This document shows positions 7,613-16,363 of a stretch of DNA of 64,000 nucleotides, piece after piece. The stretch's first letter is position 1. Each line of letters begins with the position of its first letter. The position numbers and the translations under genes are program-made. The DNA is from Halarchaeum nitratireducens (GTDB taxonomy: Archaea > Halobacteriota > Halobacteria > Halobacteriales > Halobacteriaceae): NCBI RefSeq assembly GCF_014647155.1, contig NZ_BMOQ01000001.1, positions 1 to 64,000 on the forward strand, in the 5' to 3' direction. The notes under the pieces were generated by a model. The model had not been told where the DNA came from, searched no databases, and saw nothing but the letters and a program-made list of their open reading frames with translations.

Positions 7613-10132
7613 TCAGGGCCGATAGTCGCCCGCGACGACCTCGCGGACGCGTTCGGCCGTCACTTCGCCGACGCCGTCGGCCTCCATCAGCGTCTCCTCG
7701 TCCGCGGTCATGACGGCCTCGACGCTCCCGAAGTGCGAGAGGAGCGCACGCGCGGTCACGGGGCCGACGTCCGTGATGGACGAGACGACGTACTCCCGTT
7801 GTTCCGTGAGCGTCTTCGCGCCCTTCTCGCCGTGGACGGACACCTCCCGATCGCGGGTGAGCTGTTCGCGTCCCGCGAGCACGTCGAGCATGTCCGCGGT
7901 GTCGTCCTCGTCCTCGGTCCGGAGGACGCTGAGCCCGTAGTCGACGGCGAGCGACGCGAGCGCCCCGCGGATCGCGTTCGGGTGGACGTTCCGCGCGCCG
8001 TAGAGGTCGCCCCCTTCGAGGATGAAAACGGGGCGGTCGTAGTGGCGCGCGAGGTCGCGGGCCTGCTCGAAGAGGTCGCGGTCCCCGCCGAGCAGGGTAT
8101 CGAGGAAGTCCGCGACGCTCTTGCGTTCGAGCGCGACCCGATCGGAGACGACGTAGTCGCCGACCGCGAGCGTCTCAAGGCGCGTCTCGACGTGCTCGCG
8201 CTTCGAGAGGTCGCGCGCGATCGTCGACTCCAGTTCGCGCTGGTCGACGACGACTTCGACGTGGTCGTCCTCGGCCGGCGGGTCGGCGCGAGCGACGGTC
8301 CCCTCTGCTTCGCTGGCCTCGTCGGCATCGGCGTCCGCCCCGTCGGCTGTCCCCGCTTCGCTCGCGTCGCCTCCCGCGTCGCTCCCGCCGCCCTCCTTGC
8401 CCGCGTCGTCCGTCTCCCCCCCGCCGTCGTCGAAGTCCGTGAGCCCCGCTTGCCCGTCCGCGGCACTCCGGACGCCGGCCGCGTCGCCGCCGTCCGCTCC
8501 GCCGGGCGCGACGCTCGCGGGCGCGTCGCCGTCCGCGTACTCCGCGAGCGTCTCCTGCCCGCCGAACTCGTCCGCGAAGTCGTCCGCGAGCGACTGGAGG
8601 CTCCGAAGCTCCTCTTCCATCTCCTCCTCGCGACGGCGCGAGATCCAGAAGAACGCCTCGTCGCGGGTGTCCTCCGCCATCAGCACGACGACGCGCCCCT
8701 CGGCCTGTCGGCCCGTTCGGCCCTTCCGCTGGACGGAGCGGATCGCGGTCGGGACGGGTTCGAAGAAGCAGACGAGATCGACCTCCGGGACGTCGAGGCC
8801 CTCCTCGGCGACGCTCGTCGAGACGAGCACCTCGAACTTCCCGGACTTGAACGCGTCCAAGACCTCCCCCTGTTCCGTTTGCGTCATGCCGTCGGACCCC
8901 TCCTTGTCGCCCTGCCCGACGAAGCGTCTGGCGTCGAAGTGGTTCCCGAGGAACTCGGTGAGCGCTTCGGCGGTGTCGCGCGACTCCGTGAAGACGATGA
9001 CGCGCTCGCCCCCCTCGATGCCGAGCGTCTCGGCGAGGAGCATCCGGACGCGCCGGAACTTCGGGTGGAGCCCGTCGAACGCCTCGGCGCGTCGCATCGC
9101 CTCCTTGACGCGCGGTTCGCTCACGAGGCGCTGGGAGGCCTTCGACGCCCCGGAGGAACGCGCGGCGTTCTTCTGTCGCTCGAAGTACCGCCGCACGGAT
9201 TCGACGCTCTGCGTCTCGACGAGCTCGACGGCGCGCCGGAGCTTCATCACCTCCGCGTGGAGGCTCATCCCCTCGTACCCCTCCGACTGGTCGTTGTCGA
9301 TGAGCTCGCGGAGCTTCCCCCGCATCCGGTTGAGGTCCTTCTGAGACATGTCGGGCTGCGTCGAGCGCGTCACGCCGAGCTCCTTGAGCGCCTCCAGTCG
9401 CTCGGTGATGACGTCGTTCAGCGAGTCCCGGATCTCGAGGACCGCATCGGGGAGCTCGATTCGCTCCCACTCGACGTCCGTGTCGTGGGTGTAGTCGGCG
9501 ACGTCCGCGTCGTCCTCCGTCATCACGGCGACCTCGCTGACGCCGAGGTTCGCGCAGACGGAGAGGATCTCCTCCTCGTCGCCGCCGGGCGAGGCGCTCA
9601 TTCCGGTGACGAGCGGATCGGCGGCGTCCGCGTGGTAGCGCTCGGCGATGTAGACGTACGCGTAGTCGCCGCTCGCGCGGTGGCACTCGTCGAAGGTGAC
9701 GTGGACGACGTCGCGGAGGTCGATCTGCCCCCCGACGAGGTCGTTCTCCACGACCTGCGGCGTGGCGATGACGACGCGCGCGGACCCCCAGAGCTCCGCC
9801 CGGTCGTCCGGGCGGACGTCGCCCGTGAAGACGACGATCTCGTCGTCGGGGATCTGGAGGGCCTCCCGGTAGAAGGCGGCGTGCTGCTCGACGAGCGGTT
9901 TCGTCGGCGCGAGCAGGAGGCTCTTCGCGCCGACGTCGTCGCGGAGGCGTTCGGCGGTGACGCGGAGGCTCACCGTCGTCTTCCCGAGGCCGGTCGGGAG
10001 GCAGACGAGGGTGTGATCGCCGACGGCGGTCTCGACGAGCTCGCTCTGATAGCGGCGGTCCTCGAGGAACCCCTCGGCGAGCAGCGGATGCTCGACGTAC
10101 GACTGCTCCGGGTCCGCGTCGGTGGCCGCCAT
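7613..10132 (-). CDS. hef: Hef helicase-nuclease (XPF/FANCM family)
   Basis: Processes stalled forks. It combines an N-terminal FANCM-like SF2 helicase with a C-terminal XPF nuclease. In 839 residues I see Walker A PTGLGKT (K51), the DECH box at 148-151, motif III SASPGG, motif VI QRKGRTGRQ, an acidic linker of about 110 residues, the nuclease motif ERKSVADF (E669-K671), and two helix-hairpin-helix units at the end (ITDVGPVTARALLSHFG; ADGVGEVTAERVREVV). The linker carries a PCNA-box, QAGLTDF, at 561-567. The ATG at 10132 precedes the conserved start; 19 further upstream codons would run into the next gene's 3' end. Confidence 0.96.
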   Translation of the reverse strand: MAATDADPEQSYVEHPLLAEGFLEDRRYQSELVETAVGDHTLVCLPTGLGKTTVSLRVTAERLRDDVGAKSLLLAPTKPLVEQHAAFYREALQIPDDEIVVFTGDVRPDDRAELWGSARVVIATPQVVENDLVGGQIDLRDVVHVTFDECHRASGDYAYVYIAERYHADAADPLVTGMSASPGGDEEEILSVCANLGVSEVAVMTEDDADVADYTHDTDVEWERIELPDAVLEIRDSLNDVITERLEALKELGVTRSTQPDMSQKDLNRMRGKLRELIDNDQSEGYEGMSLHAEVMKLRRAVELVETQSVESVRRYFERQKNAARSSGASKASQRLVSEPRVKEAMRRAEAFDGLHPKFRRVRMLLAETLGIEGGERVIVFTESRDTAEALTEFLGNHFDARRFVGQGDKEGSDGMTQTEQGEVLDAFKSGKFEVLVSTSVAEEGLDVPEVDLVCFFEPVPTAIRSVQRKGRTGRQAEGRVVVLMAEDTRDEAFFWISRRREEEMEEELRSLQSLADDFADEFGGQETLAEYADGDAPASVAPGGADGGDAAGVRSAADGQAGLTDFDDGGGETDDAGKEGGGSDAGGDASEAGTADGADADADEASEAEGTVARADPPAEDDHVEVVVDQRELESTIARDLSKREHVETRLETLAVGDYVVSDRVALERKSVADFLDTLLGGDRDLFEQARDLARHYDRPVFILEGGDLYGARNVHPNAIRGALASLAVDYGLSVLRTEDEDDTADMLDVLAGREQLTRDREVSVHGEKGAKTLTEQREYVVSSITDVGPVTARALLSHFGSVEAVMTADEETLMEADGVGEVTAERVREVVAGDYRP

Positions 10133-10178
10133 TGTCGTCGGTAGTTGGTCGCTCGCTCGGTTAAGCGTTTCCGCGCGC

Positions 10179-11144
10179 TCAGTCCCCACCAGCGCTTCCG
10201 GCCGTCTCGGGTTCGATGTAGACCTTCCGGACGCTCGGGTTCTGCTCGACGAGCGCGTCCTCGATCGCGGTGATGCGCTCGTCCACCTCGCGGGTATCGA
10301 GGCCCTCGTCGAACGCGATGTCGGCGGCGACGAGCACGCGATCCGGCCCGAAGTAGACGGTGCGGAAGTCCACGATGCCGGTGACGCCCTCCCAGCCCGC
10401 GACCGTCCCGCGCAGTTCGTCCTCCTCGTTCTTCTGGAGGGACTCCCCGAGCAGGAGGCGCTTGTTCTCCCACGCGAGCGCGAGCGCGAACCCCATCAGC
10501 AGGAGGCCGATGCAGAGCGCCGCGAGGCCGTCCCAGAGCGGGTTCCCGGTGTAGTCGGTGAGGAAGACGCCGAGGAACGCGAGGACGATGCCGCTGACCG
10601 CGACGGTGTCCTCGGTGAACGCGGTGAGCGTCGTGATGTTGCTCGTCTTCTTGAACGCCTCGACGAAGCTCGTCCAGCCGTGCTCGTCCATGTCGATCCG
10701 CATCCCGCGGTAGGCGGTGACGAGCGCGTAGGTCTCGAAACAGAACGCGCCGACGAGCACGACGTAGTTCACGTAGACCGCGCGGAAGCTCGCGCCCACC
10801 ACCTCGACTTGCCCGTGGAGCGCGCTCGCGTGGCCGTGGACGATCGCCTCGTAGCCGTGCGTGAGCGACATCCAGCCCGCGATGCCGAAGAGGAGGACGC
10901 TCACGAGGAAGCTGTAGAAGAACTGCGCTTTCCCGTATCCGAAGGGGTGGGTGCGGTCGGCCTCCCGACCGCTGTACCGGAGGCCGATGAGCAAGAAGAC
11001 CTGATTCCCCGTATCGGAGATGGAGTGATACGTCTCCGAGAGCATCGCTGGGCTCCCGGTCAGCAGAAAGCCGAGGAACTTCATGATCGCGATGGCGCCG
11101 TTCGCGACGCCCGCCGCGATCACGACTCGCTTCGAACTCGCCAT
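10179..11144 (-). CDS. Cation diffusion facilitator (metal efflux) protein
   Basis: Membrane exporter of divalent metal ions such as Zn, Co, Mn or Fe by cation/proton exchange. The 321 residues have about six membrane segments. The first contains MASSKRVVIAAGVANGAIAIMKF; helix 2 has the metal-site motif HSISDTGNQ (His/Asp) and the last pair has FTEDTVAVSG. The C-terminal cytoplasmic domain (about 230-321) includes VRKVYIEPE. The ATG at 11144 has a TTTTA element about 29 nt upstream. The exact metal is not predictable. A related haloarchaeal subgroup shares the long loop between helices 4 and 5. Confidence 0.9.
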   Translation of the reverse strand: MASSKRVVIAAGVANGAIAIMKFLGFLLTGSPAMLSETYHSISDTGNQVFLLIGLRYSGREADRTHPFGYGKAQFFYSFLVSVLLFGIAGWMSLTHGYEAIVHGHASALHGQVEVVGASFRAVYVNYVVLVGAFCFETYALVTAYRGMRIDMDEHGWTSFVEAFKKTSNITTLTAFTEDTVAVSGIVLAFLGVFLTDYTGNPLWDGLAALCIGLLLMGFALALAWENKRLLLGESLQKNEEDELRGTVAGWEGVTGIVDFRTVYFGPDRVLVAADIAFDEGLDTREVDERITAIEDALVEQNPSVRKVYIEPETAGSAGGD

Positions 11145-11225
11145 TGACGGAACGAGGAGCGGCCGCCACCTAAAAGCACCCGCCGCGTCGCCGCACCTTT
11201 CTCTCCCCCGCTCGAACGATCCGGC

Positions 11226-11741
11226 ATGTTCGCCGTCCTCAGCGACACGCACAGCCGGACCGGTCACGAGCTCGCGGGCGCGGCCCGCGACGCCGTCGAC
11301 GGCGCGGACGCCGTGCTCCACGCGGGCGACTTCACGACCGCGGCGGCCCTCGACGCCTTCTACGACGCCGCCGACCGCCTTCACGCCGTCCACGGCAACA
11401 GGGACGTCGACGCCGTCCGCGAACGCCTCCCCGAGGCGCGGACCGTCGACCTCGCGGGCGTCCGCGTCGCGCTCACCCACCGCCGGCGCGGCGGGCCGAC
11501 CGCCCTCGCCATGTTCGGGCGCGAGCGCGGCGCCGACCTCGTCGTCTCCGGGCACACGCACCGCCCGACCGTCACCGAGACCGAGCACTGCACGGTACTG
11601 AATCCAGGAAGCCACGCGGACCCACGGGGAAACCCCGCGTCGCACGCGGTGCTCACGCCCGACGCGGGCGGCCTCGCGGGCGAGATCCGCGACCGCGAGG
11701 GGAGCGTTCTCGACTCGTTCCGGGTGGAGGGCCGAAACTAG
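11226..11741 (+). CDS. Small metallophosphoesterase, YfcE/MJ0936 type
   Basis: 171-residue calcineurin-like phosphodiesterase. Metal ligands are visible: LSDTHS (D7, H9), HAGDF, VHGNRD and GHTHRP. The family hydrolyses model phosphodiesters and the physiological substrate is usually unknown. The GNxD motif reads GNRD where GNCD is common. The gene is divergent from the cation efflux gene with about 80 nt between starts and is probably monocistronic. Confidence 0.92.
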   Translation: MFAVLSDTHSRTGHELAGAARDAVDGADAVLHAGDFTTAAALDAFYDAADRLHAVHGNRDVDAVRERLPEARTVDLAGVRVALTHRRRGGPTALAMFGRERGADLVVSGHTHRPTVTETEHCTVLNPGSHADPRGNPASHAVLTPDAGGLAGEIRDREGSVLDSFRVEGRN

Positions 11742-11884
11742 CGGGCGGACGCGACGCCCGTCGCGCCCGTACCACCCCTTTCGAGGGCACCCGGCAAGGG
11801 CCTCCCCCAGGCTCAAACGCGTCTTTCACTCATCGCTCCCCCGGCGGCGAAACCGCTTTGTCGCCCGCGACGTACACCACGCGT

Positions 11885-12013
11885 ATGCTCGGTCTCCCCG
11901 GCGACCCGGTGTTCTACGCCCTCCTCGTGCTCGTCCTCGGGTTCTTCTTCTTCTGCTACCTCCTCCTCCGCCGGACGCTCCTGAGCTTCCGCGAGGGCCA
12001 GCGCGAGCGCTAG
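11885..12013 (+). CDS. 42-residue single-pass membrane protein
   Basis: ATG-initiated small frame. After MLGLPGDPVFYA comes a strong hydrophobic helix (LLVLVLGFFFFCYLLL) and then a basic/acidic tail ([14 protein letters not shown]), so it is a membrane anchor with a cytoplasmic C-terminus. Its stop overlaps the threonine aldolase stop by 4 nt (convergent). I recall similar small proteins in haloarchaea, but the function is unknown. Confidence 0.65.
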   Translation: MLGLPGDPVFYALLVLVLGFFFFCYLLLRRTLLSFREGQRER

Positions 12014-13056
12014 ACGACCGCCGCGATCCGCGTCAGCGCCGCCTCGACGTCCGCGCGTTCGATCCCGAGGTGCGTGCAAAAGCGCACGGTCTCCGCGTCC
12101 ATCGCGCCCCCGAGCACGCCGACGTCGGCGCACCGCTCGACGAACGTCTCAGCGTCGACGGCGGCCGCGGTCGTGTCCACGAGCACGATGTTCGTCTCCG
12201 GCGTCGCCGCTCGCAGGCCGCCGAGATCGTCGAGACCGGCCGCGAGGCGCGTCGCGTTCGCGTGGTCGTCCGCGAGGCGCTCGACGTTCTCCGTCAGCGC
12301 GATCCGGGCGGGCGCGGCGATCAGCCCCGCTTGGCGCATCCCGCCACCGAGGAGCTTGCGGACGCCGCGCGCCCGCTCGACGAACGCCTCGCTCCCGGCG
12401 AGCACCGTGCCGATCGGCGCGCCCAGTCCCTTCGAGAGACAGAGGCTCACCGAGTCGACGTGCGTCGTGAACGCGGCGAGCGGTTCGTCGGCGGCGACGG
12501 CCGCGTTGGCGAGGCGTGCACCGTCGAGGTGGACGGGCACGCCGCGCTCGTGCGCCGCCTCCGCGGCGGCCTCGATCGCGTCGGGGGCGGCGACCAGCCC
12601 GCCCTTCGCGTTGTGGGTGTTCTCCAGGCAGAGCAGGCCCGTCCCGGGGCGGTGGAGGTCGTCCGCGACGAACGCGTCGGCGACCTGCGCGGCGCTCGGG
12701 ACGGCGCCGTCGCCCGCGTCGATCGGGCGCGTCTGGAGGCCGCCGTGTTGGGCGAACCCGGCGTTCTCGTAGCGCACGACGTGGCTCTCGGCCTCCACGA
12801 TGGCCTCCTGACCGCGCTCGGTGTGGACGCGCGCGGCCGTCTGATTCGCCATCGTTCCCGAAGGGACGTAGAGCGCCGCGTCCGTTCCGAGGCGCTCTGC
12901 GGCCGTCGCTTCGAGGTCGTTCACGCTCGGATCCTCGCCGTACACGTTGTCGCCGACCGGGGCGTCGGCCGCCGCCGCGCGCATCCGGTCGCTCGGCATC
13001 GTCACGGTATCGCTGCGGAGGTCGATCCGCTCTCCCTCGGTCTCGCGCTCGCTCAT
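12010..13056 (-). CDS. ltaE: Low-specificity L-threonine aldolase family enzyme
   Basis: PLP enzyme that splits L-threonine/allo-threonine to glycine and acetaldehyde. The 348 residues begin [19 protein letters not shown], the family hallmark, and continue with [26 protein letters not shown] and [14 protein letters not shown] (cofactor-contacting Asp). The PLP lysine lies in [19 protein letters not shown]. Length is typical. The ATG at 13056 gives the family's start; the frame extends upstream but overlaps the divergent peptidase gene. Confidence 0.92.
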   Translation of the reverse strand: MSERETEGERIDLRSDTVTMPSDRMRAAAADAPVGDNVYGEDPSVNDLEATAAERLGTDAALYVPSGTMANQTAARVHTERGQEAIVEAESHVVRYENAGFAQHGGLQTRPIDAGDGAVPSAAQVADAFVADDLHRPGTGLLCLENTHNAKGGLVAAPDAIEAAAEAAHERGVPVHLDGARLANAAVAADEPLAAFTTHVDSVSLCLSKGLGAPIGTVLAGSEAFVERARGVRKLLGGGMRQAGLIAAPARIALTENVERLADDHANATRLAAGLDDLGGLRAATPETNIVLVDTTAAAVDAETFVERCADVGVLGGAMDAETVRFCTHLGIERADVEAALTRIAAVV

Positions 13057-13132
13057 ACGTCCCCTCGTCGCTCGCCGCCCAAAACACCGCCCCCTCCGCA
13101 AGCGGTTTGGGTCGCCTCGCCGTGGCATCGAT

Positions 13133-14236
13133 ATGGACCCGCGCGTTCGGAGACACGCCGAGATCGTCGTCGAGCACTCCACGGACATCGAAGCGGGCGA
13201 CCGCGTCGTCGTCACCGCCCCGCCCGCCGCCGAGGACTTCGCCGTCGCCGTCTACGAACTGCTCGCGGAGCGCGGCGCACACCCCGTGTCGCTCTCGAAC
13301 GGACGTTTCGGGACTCCGCGCGCCGAGCGCGCCTATCTCCGCAACGTCGATCAGGACGACCTCGACGAACCCGACCACCTCACTGCGCTCTACGAGCGCA
13401 CCGACGCCGCGATCCGCGTGCGCGGCGACGAGAACGTCACCGAGATGCGCGACGTGGAGGGCGACGCGCAGGCGGCCTACCAGCGCGCCTACGCCCCCGC
13501 TCGCTCGGAACTCCTCGATACGCGCTGGTGTCTCACGCAGTATCCGACGCCGGCGAACGCCCAGCTCGCCGATATGAGCACCGAGGCCTACGAGGACTTC
13601 GTCTGGAACGCCGTCGACAAGGACTGGGAGGCCCAGCGTGCACACCAACAGCAGATGGTCGAGATCCTCGATCCCGCCGACGAGGTGCGTATCGTCTCCG
13701 GCGACGAGACGGATCTCACGATGAGCGTCACGGGGATGAAGACGCTGAACGACCACGGCGAACACAACCTCCCCGGCGGCGAGGTGTTCACCGCGCCCGT
13801 CCCGGACAGCGTCGAGGGCGAAGTCCGCTTCGACCTCCCGCTCTACCACCAGAGCCACGAGATCGAGAACGCCCACTTGACGTTCGAGGACGGGCGGGTG
13901 GTCGAGTACGACGCCGATCGGAACGCCGAGGTCCTCGGCGACGTCCTCGACACCGACGAGGGCGCGCGCTACCTCGGCGAACTCGGGATCGGGATGAACC
14001 GCGACATCGACCGGTTCACCTACAACATGCTCTTCGACGAGAAGATGGGCGACACCGTCCACCTCGCCGTCGGAATGGCGTACGACGAGTGCGTCCCCGA
14101 GGGCCGCGAACCGAACGAGTCCGCCGTCCACGTCGACATGATCGTCGACATGAGCGAGGACTCGCGGATCGAGGTCGACGGCGACGTCGTCCAGCGGAAC
14201 GGGACGTTCCGGTTCGAGAACGGGTTCGAGGACTAG
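13133..14236 (+). CDS. Aminopeptidase, M29 family (AmpS/PepS-like)
   Basis: 367-residue cytoplasmic metallo-aminopeptidase. The M29 C-terminal metal site shows as [11 protein letters not shown] (Glu), an acidic [15 protein letters not shown] stretch, [13 protein letters not shown] (His) and [12 protein letters not shown] (His, Asp). The N-terminal half ([20 protein letters not shown]-like) is the first Rossmann-like domain. It should trim short peptides. It is divergent from ltaE with about 75 nt between starts. Substrate preference cannot be told from sequence. Confidence 0.92.
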   Translation: MDPRVRRHAEIVVEHSTDIEAGDRVVVTAPPAAEDFAVAVYELLAERGAHPVSLSNGRFGTPRAERAYLRNVDQDDLDEPDHLTALYERTDAAIRVRGDENVTEMRDVEGDAQAAYQRAYAPARSELLDTRWCLTQYPTPANAQLADMSTEAYEDFVWNAVDKDWEAQRAHQQQMVEILDPADEVRIVSGDETDLTMSVTGMKTLNDHGEHNLPGGEVFTAPVPDSVEGEVRFDLPLYHQSHEIENAHLTFEDGRVVEYDADRNAEVLGDVLDTDEGARYLGELGIGMNRDIDRFTYNMLFDEKMGDTVHLAVGMAYDECVPEGREPNESAVHVDMIVDMSEDSRIEVDGDVVQRNGTFRFENGFED

Positions 14237-14468
14237 GGTGATTCCGGAGGAATCGCCGACTCCCGAGCGCTGATCGGTGGGAGGCGCGAGGAATAACGCG
14301 ACACCCGAGCGACGCGAGGGCGTCGCGATCCACTGCTCGGGGAGCGATAGCGATCCGTGAGGACACGGCACCGCCGCTCAACGGTTAACGTCCCGCAGAA
14401 GCCCTTCGTATCTACTGTTTGTGACGGGAAGTACTTAAACGAGGGCGCGATAGAACCCGGTGACGCCT

Positions 14469-14476
14469 AGTTATTT
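14469..14476 (+). promoter_or_regulatory. TATA-like element of the 14502 gene
   Basis: AGTTATTT about 28 nt before the ATG at 14502. It lies at the end of a 265-nt gap (14237-14501) that otherwise holds only short, degenerate GC-rich inverted repeats. Confidence 0.5.
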
Positions 14477-14501
14477 GAAGCCGCGTCGCCCCCGTGCGGG
14501 T

Positions 14502-15029
14502 ATGCCGGAACTCGACATCGGGGCGTCGCAGGCCGAGTACATCGAGGAGCTGCGCGAGGCGCTCGCAGACGAGTACCTCGACGGCTACGGGGCGATGCGG
14601 CCGCGCGACGCGCTCCAATACCTCATCGACCGCCACGAGGCGACCCGGCCGGCGGACGCCCTCGTCCCGGACGCGAACGGCGATGCGGACGCGGGCGAAC
14701 CCGATGGGTCGAGCGGGGAGCCGGCCGCCGCGGGATCGGACACGGTCGATACGTCGGCCGGGAGCACGACCGTCGAGACGGTGCGCCGCGACGCCGACGC
14801 GACGAGCGACGACGCGGATTCGACGACCCGCACCGATCCGTCGCCCTCGCCGTCCGGCTCGGAGAGCCCTCTGCGACAGATGATGGAGCTCTTGGAGGAG
14901 CACGACGACGCGTGGGAGGAAGTCGATTCGAGCGACGGGAAATACCGGGTGACGCTGCCGGACGGGTCGACGGCGCACGCGCGGACCCGCGACGACGTGC
15001 GCGCGCTCCTGTTCAAACACTACCGCTGA
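14502..15029 (+). CDS. Haloarchaeal hypothetical protein with disordered centre
   Basis: 175 residues. Residues 1-50 form a helical acidic region (PELDIGASQAEYIEELREAL, then YGAMRPRDALQYLIDRHE). Residues 55-125 are Asp/Ser/Thr low complexity. The last 50 residues are an ordered domain (LRQMMELLEEHDDAWEEVD, then KYRVTLPDGSTAHARTRDDVRALLFKHYR). No membrane segment or cysteine. It is followed after 1 nt by a zinc-ribbon gene, so they are one transcription unit. I do not know the family; the ATG fits the TATA-like box upstream. Confidence 0.75.
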   Translation: MPELDIGASQAEYIEELREALADEYLDGYGAMRPRDALQYLIDRHEATRPADALVPDANGDADAGEPDGSSGEPAAAGSDTVDTSAGSTTVETVRRDADATSDDADSTTRTDPSPSPSGSESPLRQMMELLEEHDDAWEEVDSSDGKYRVTLPDGSTAHARTRDDVRALLFKHYR

Positions 15030-15030
15030 G

Positions 15031-15273
15031 ATGGCCGACACCCGCGAGGAGGGGTCGACGTGTCCGCGCTGTGGCGGTGACCTCGAGACGTTCGTCTTCG
15101 AAGGGAAACGCGCCGTCGTCTGCGAGGACTGCGGATACGCGGACGTCCCGGCCGATCACTCGCCGCCCGAACGCGCTGACGAGGAGTCGTGGGCGTCGAT
15201 CCTGCGGCGCTATCGTCGCGGTGGCAGTGGCGATACGACCGATAGCGACGGCGCGGACGACGGGACGGCGTAA
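15031..15273 (+). CDS. Small zinc-ribbon protein
   Basis: 80 residues with two Cys pairs, CPRCGGDLETF and CEDCGYADV, giving one zinc ribbon (residues 11-37), then an acidic tail. Such small two-CPxCG proteins are abundant in haloarchaea and some affect motility or biofilm; nothing in the sequence points to a specific role. It starts 1 nt after the upstream stop, so the two genes are probably translated from one message. Confidence 0.8.
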   Translation: MADTREEGSTCPRCGGDLETFVFEGKRAVVCEDCGYADVPADHSPPERADEESWASILRRYRRGGSGDTTDSDGADDGTA

Positions 15274-15277
15274 CTCG

Positions 15278-16297
15278 TTACTCTTCGGGGGTCGCTTCGG
15301 CCTCTTCGGACTCGCGTTCGCCCTCCTCGGAGCGGGCGGCGACGAGCGCGCCGCGAGCGACGCTGTAGAGGGGTTCGCGGGCGCGCCGAACGCCGCTGAC
15401 GGAGAAGGGGATGTCGGCCTCGCGGAGGCGCTCGCGGAAGAGCCCCTCGAAGCCGTCGGGGCTCGCGGTGCCACCGGTGACGACGACGGGCACGTCGAGG
15501 CCCTCCTCGACGTCCTCCTCGTCGACTTCCTCGACGACGTTCTCGACGACGTAGTCGAGGAGGTTCTCGTAGTAGATGCCGAGCGCGCCCTCGATGCCGC
15601 CGACGTCGCTCGTGAAGTCGAGGCGGAAGTCGTCCTCCTTCGTCGTCGTGACCTTATCGACGGGCGTCCCGGTGGCGCGCGCGGCCTGCTCGTCGATCCA
15701 GTCGCCCCCGCGGGCGATGGAGAAGCGCATGACCGGCACCGCGTAGTAGGAGAGACAGACGTTCGTCATCCCCGCGCCGAAGCTGATACCGAGACCGGTG
15801 AAGTCGTTGTCGGCGAGCTCGCTGTAGATGACGGCCATCCCCTCGTTGATCGGTTCGGGGTCGTACCCCATGTCCGAGAGGATGGATTCGAGGGTCTTCT
15901 GGTGGTAGAGCGTGGAGAGATCGGAGTCGATGGGGTCGGCGGGCGTCGAGAAGAAGAGGCGCTCGCCGGGGTGTTGGGGCTCGTCGACGACCTGCTGGAG
16001 GATGAGCTTGATCATCGGGATGGCGGACTTCTCGTCGGAGGAGAGGATGCCCGCCTTCATCGGCCGTCGCGTCTCGCGGTTGAAGATGTTCGCGAAGTTC
16101 AGGGCGTCGTCGCCGACGACGTACACCTTATCCCCCTTCTTGATGTGGAGGACGTCGCTGCGCGAGAGCATCTGATCGGCCATGTCGCTGTAGTCGAGTT
16201 CGACGAACGAGTTGCGCTGTTGGACGAACACCGTCTCCGCGCCCTCCTGTCGCGCGGAGATGAGGTTCATCGTACCGACGTCGAGGCCTTTCGCCAT
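15278..16297 (-). CDS. Actin-superfamily ATPase, MreB/salactin-like
   Basis: 339-residue actin-fold protein. Phosphate-1 motif is [14 protein letters not shown] (D6, G8). The region [12 protein letters not shown] (E152) matches the catalytic glutamate segment of MreB. Phosphate-2 is [10 protein letters not shown] (172-180), with Ser172 where Asp is normal. The adenosine motif is [13 protein letters not shown] (GGT 275-277). Halophilic archaea have a described filament-forming actin, salactin; this protein has the expected size and style, but I cannot confirm orthology. Acidic ends are disordered. It has its own TATA-like box 27 nt upstream, and a membrane-protein gene precedes it on the same strand. 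Confidence 0.75.
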   Translation of the reverse strand: MAKGLDVGTMNLISARQEGAETVFVQQRNSFVELDYSDMADQMLSRSDVLHIKKGDKVYVVGDDALNFANIFNRETRRPMKAGILSSDEKSAIPMIKLILQQVVDEPQHPGERLFFSTPADPIDSDLSTLYHQKTLESILSDMGYDPEPINEGMAVIYSELADNDFTGLGISFGAGMTNVCLSYYAVPVMRFSIARGGDWIDEQAARATGTPVDKVTTTKEDDFRLDFTSDVGGIEGALGIYYENLLDYVVENVVEEVDEEDVEEGLDVPVVVTGGTASPDGFEGLFRERLREADIPFSVSGVRRAREPLYSVARGALVAARSEEGERESEEAEATPEE

Positions 16298-16320
16298 GGT
16301 TGTTGGTCGAAATCGCCGAT

Positions 16321-16328
16321 CTTAAAGC
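16321..16328 (-). promoter_or_regulatory. TATA-like element of the actin-like gene
   Basis: GCTTTAAG (minus strand), 27 nt from the ATG at 16297. The gene therefore probably has a leaderless transcript of its own in addition to any read-through from the membrane-protein gene. Confidence 0.6.
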
Positions 16329-16363
16329 TATGGCTCGCCCGGTTCTCGTCCCCACGGGCCGTC

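Noticed and set aside
7733-10144. 800-codon open frame opposite hef
   Set aside because: Same antisense effect; no motifs, and hef is complete on the other strand.
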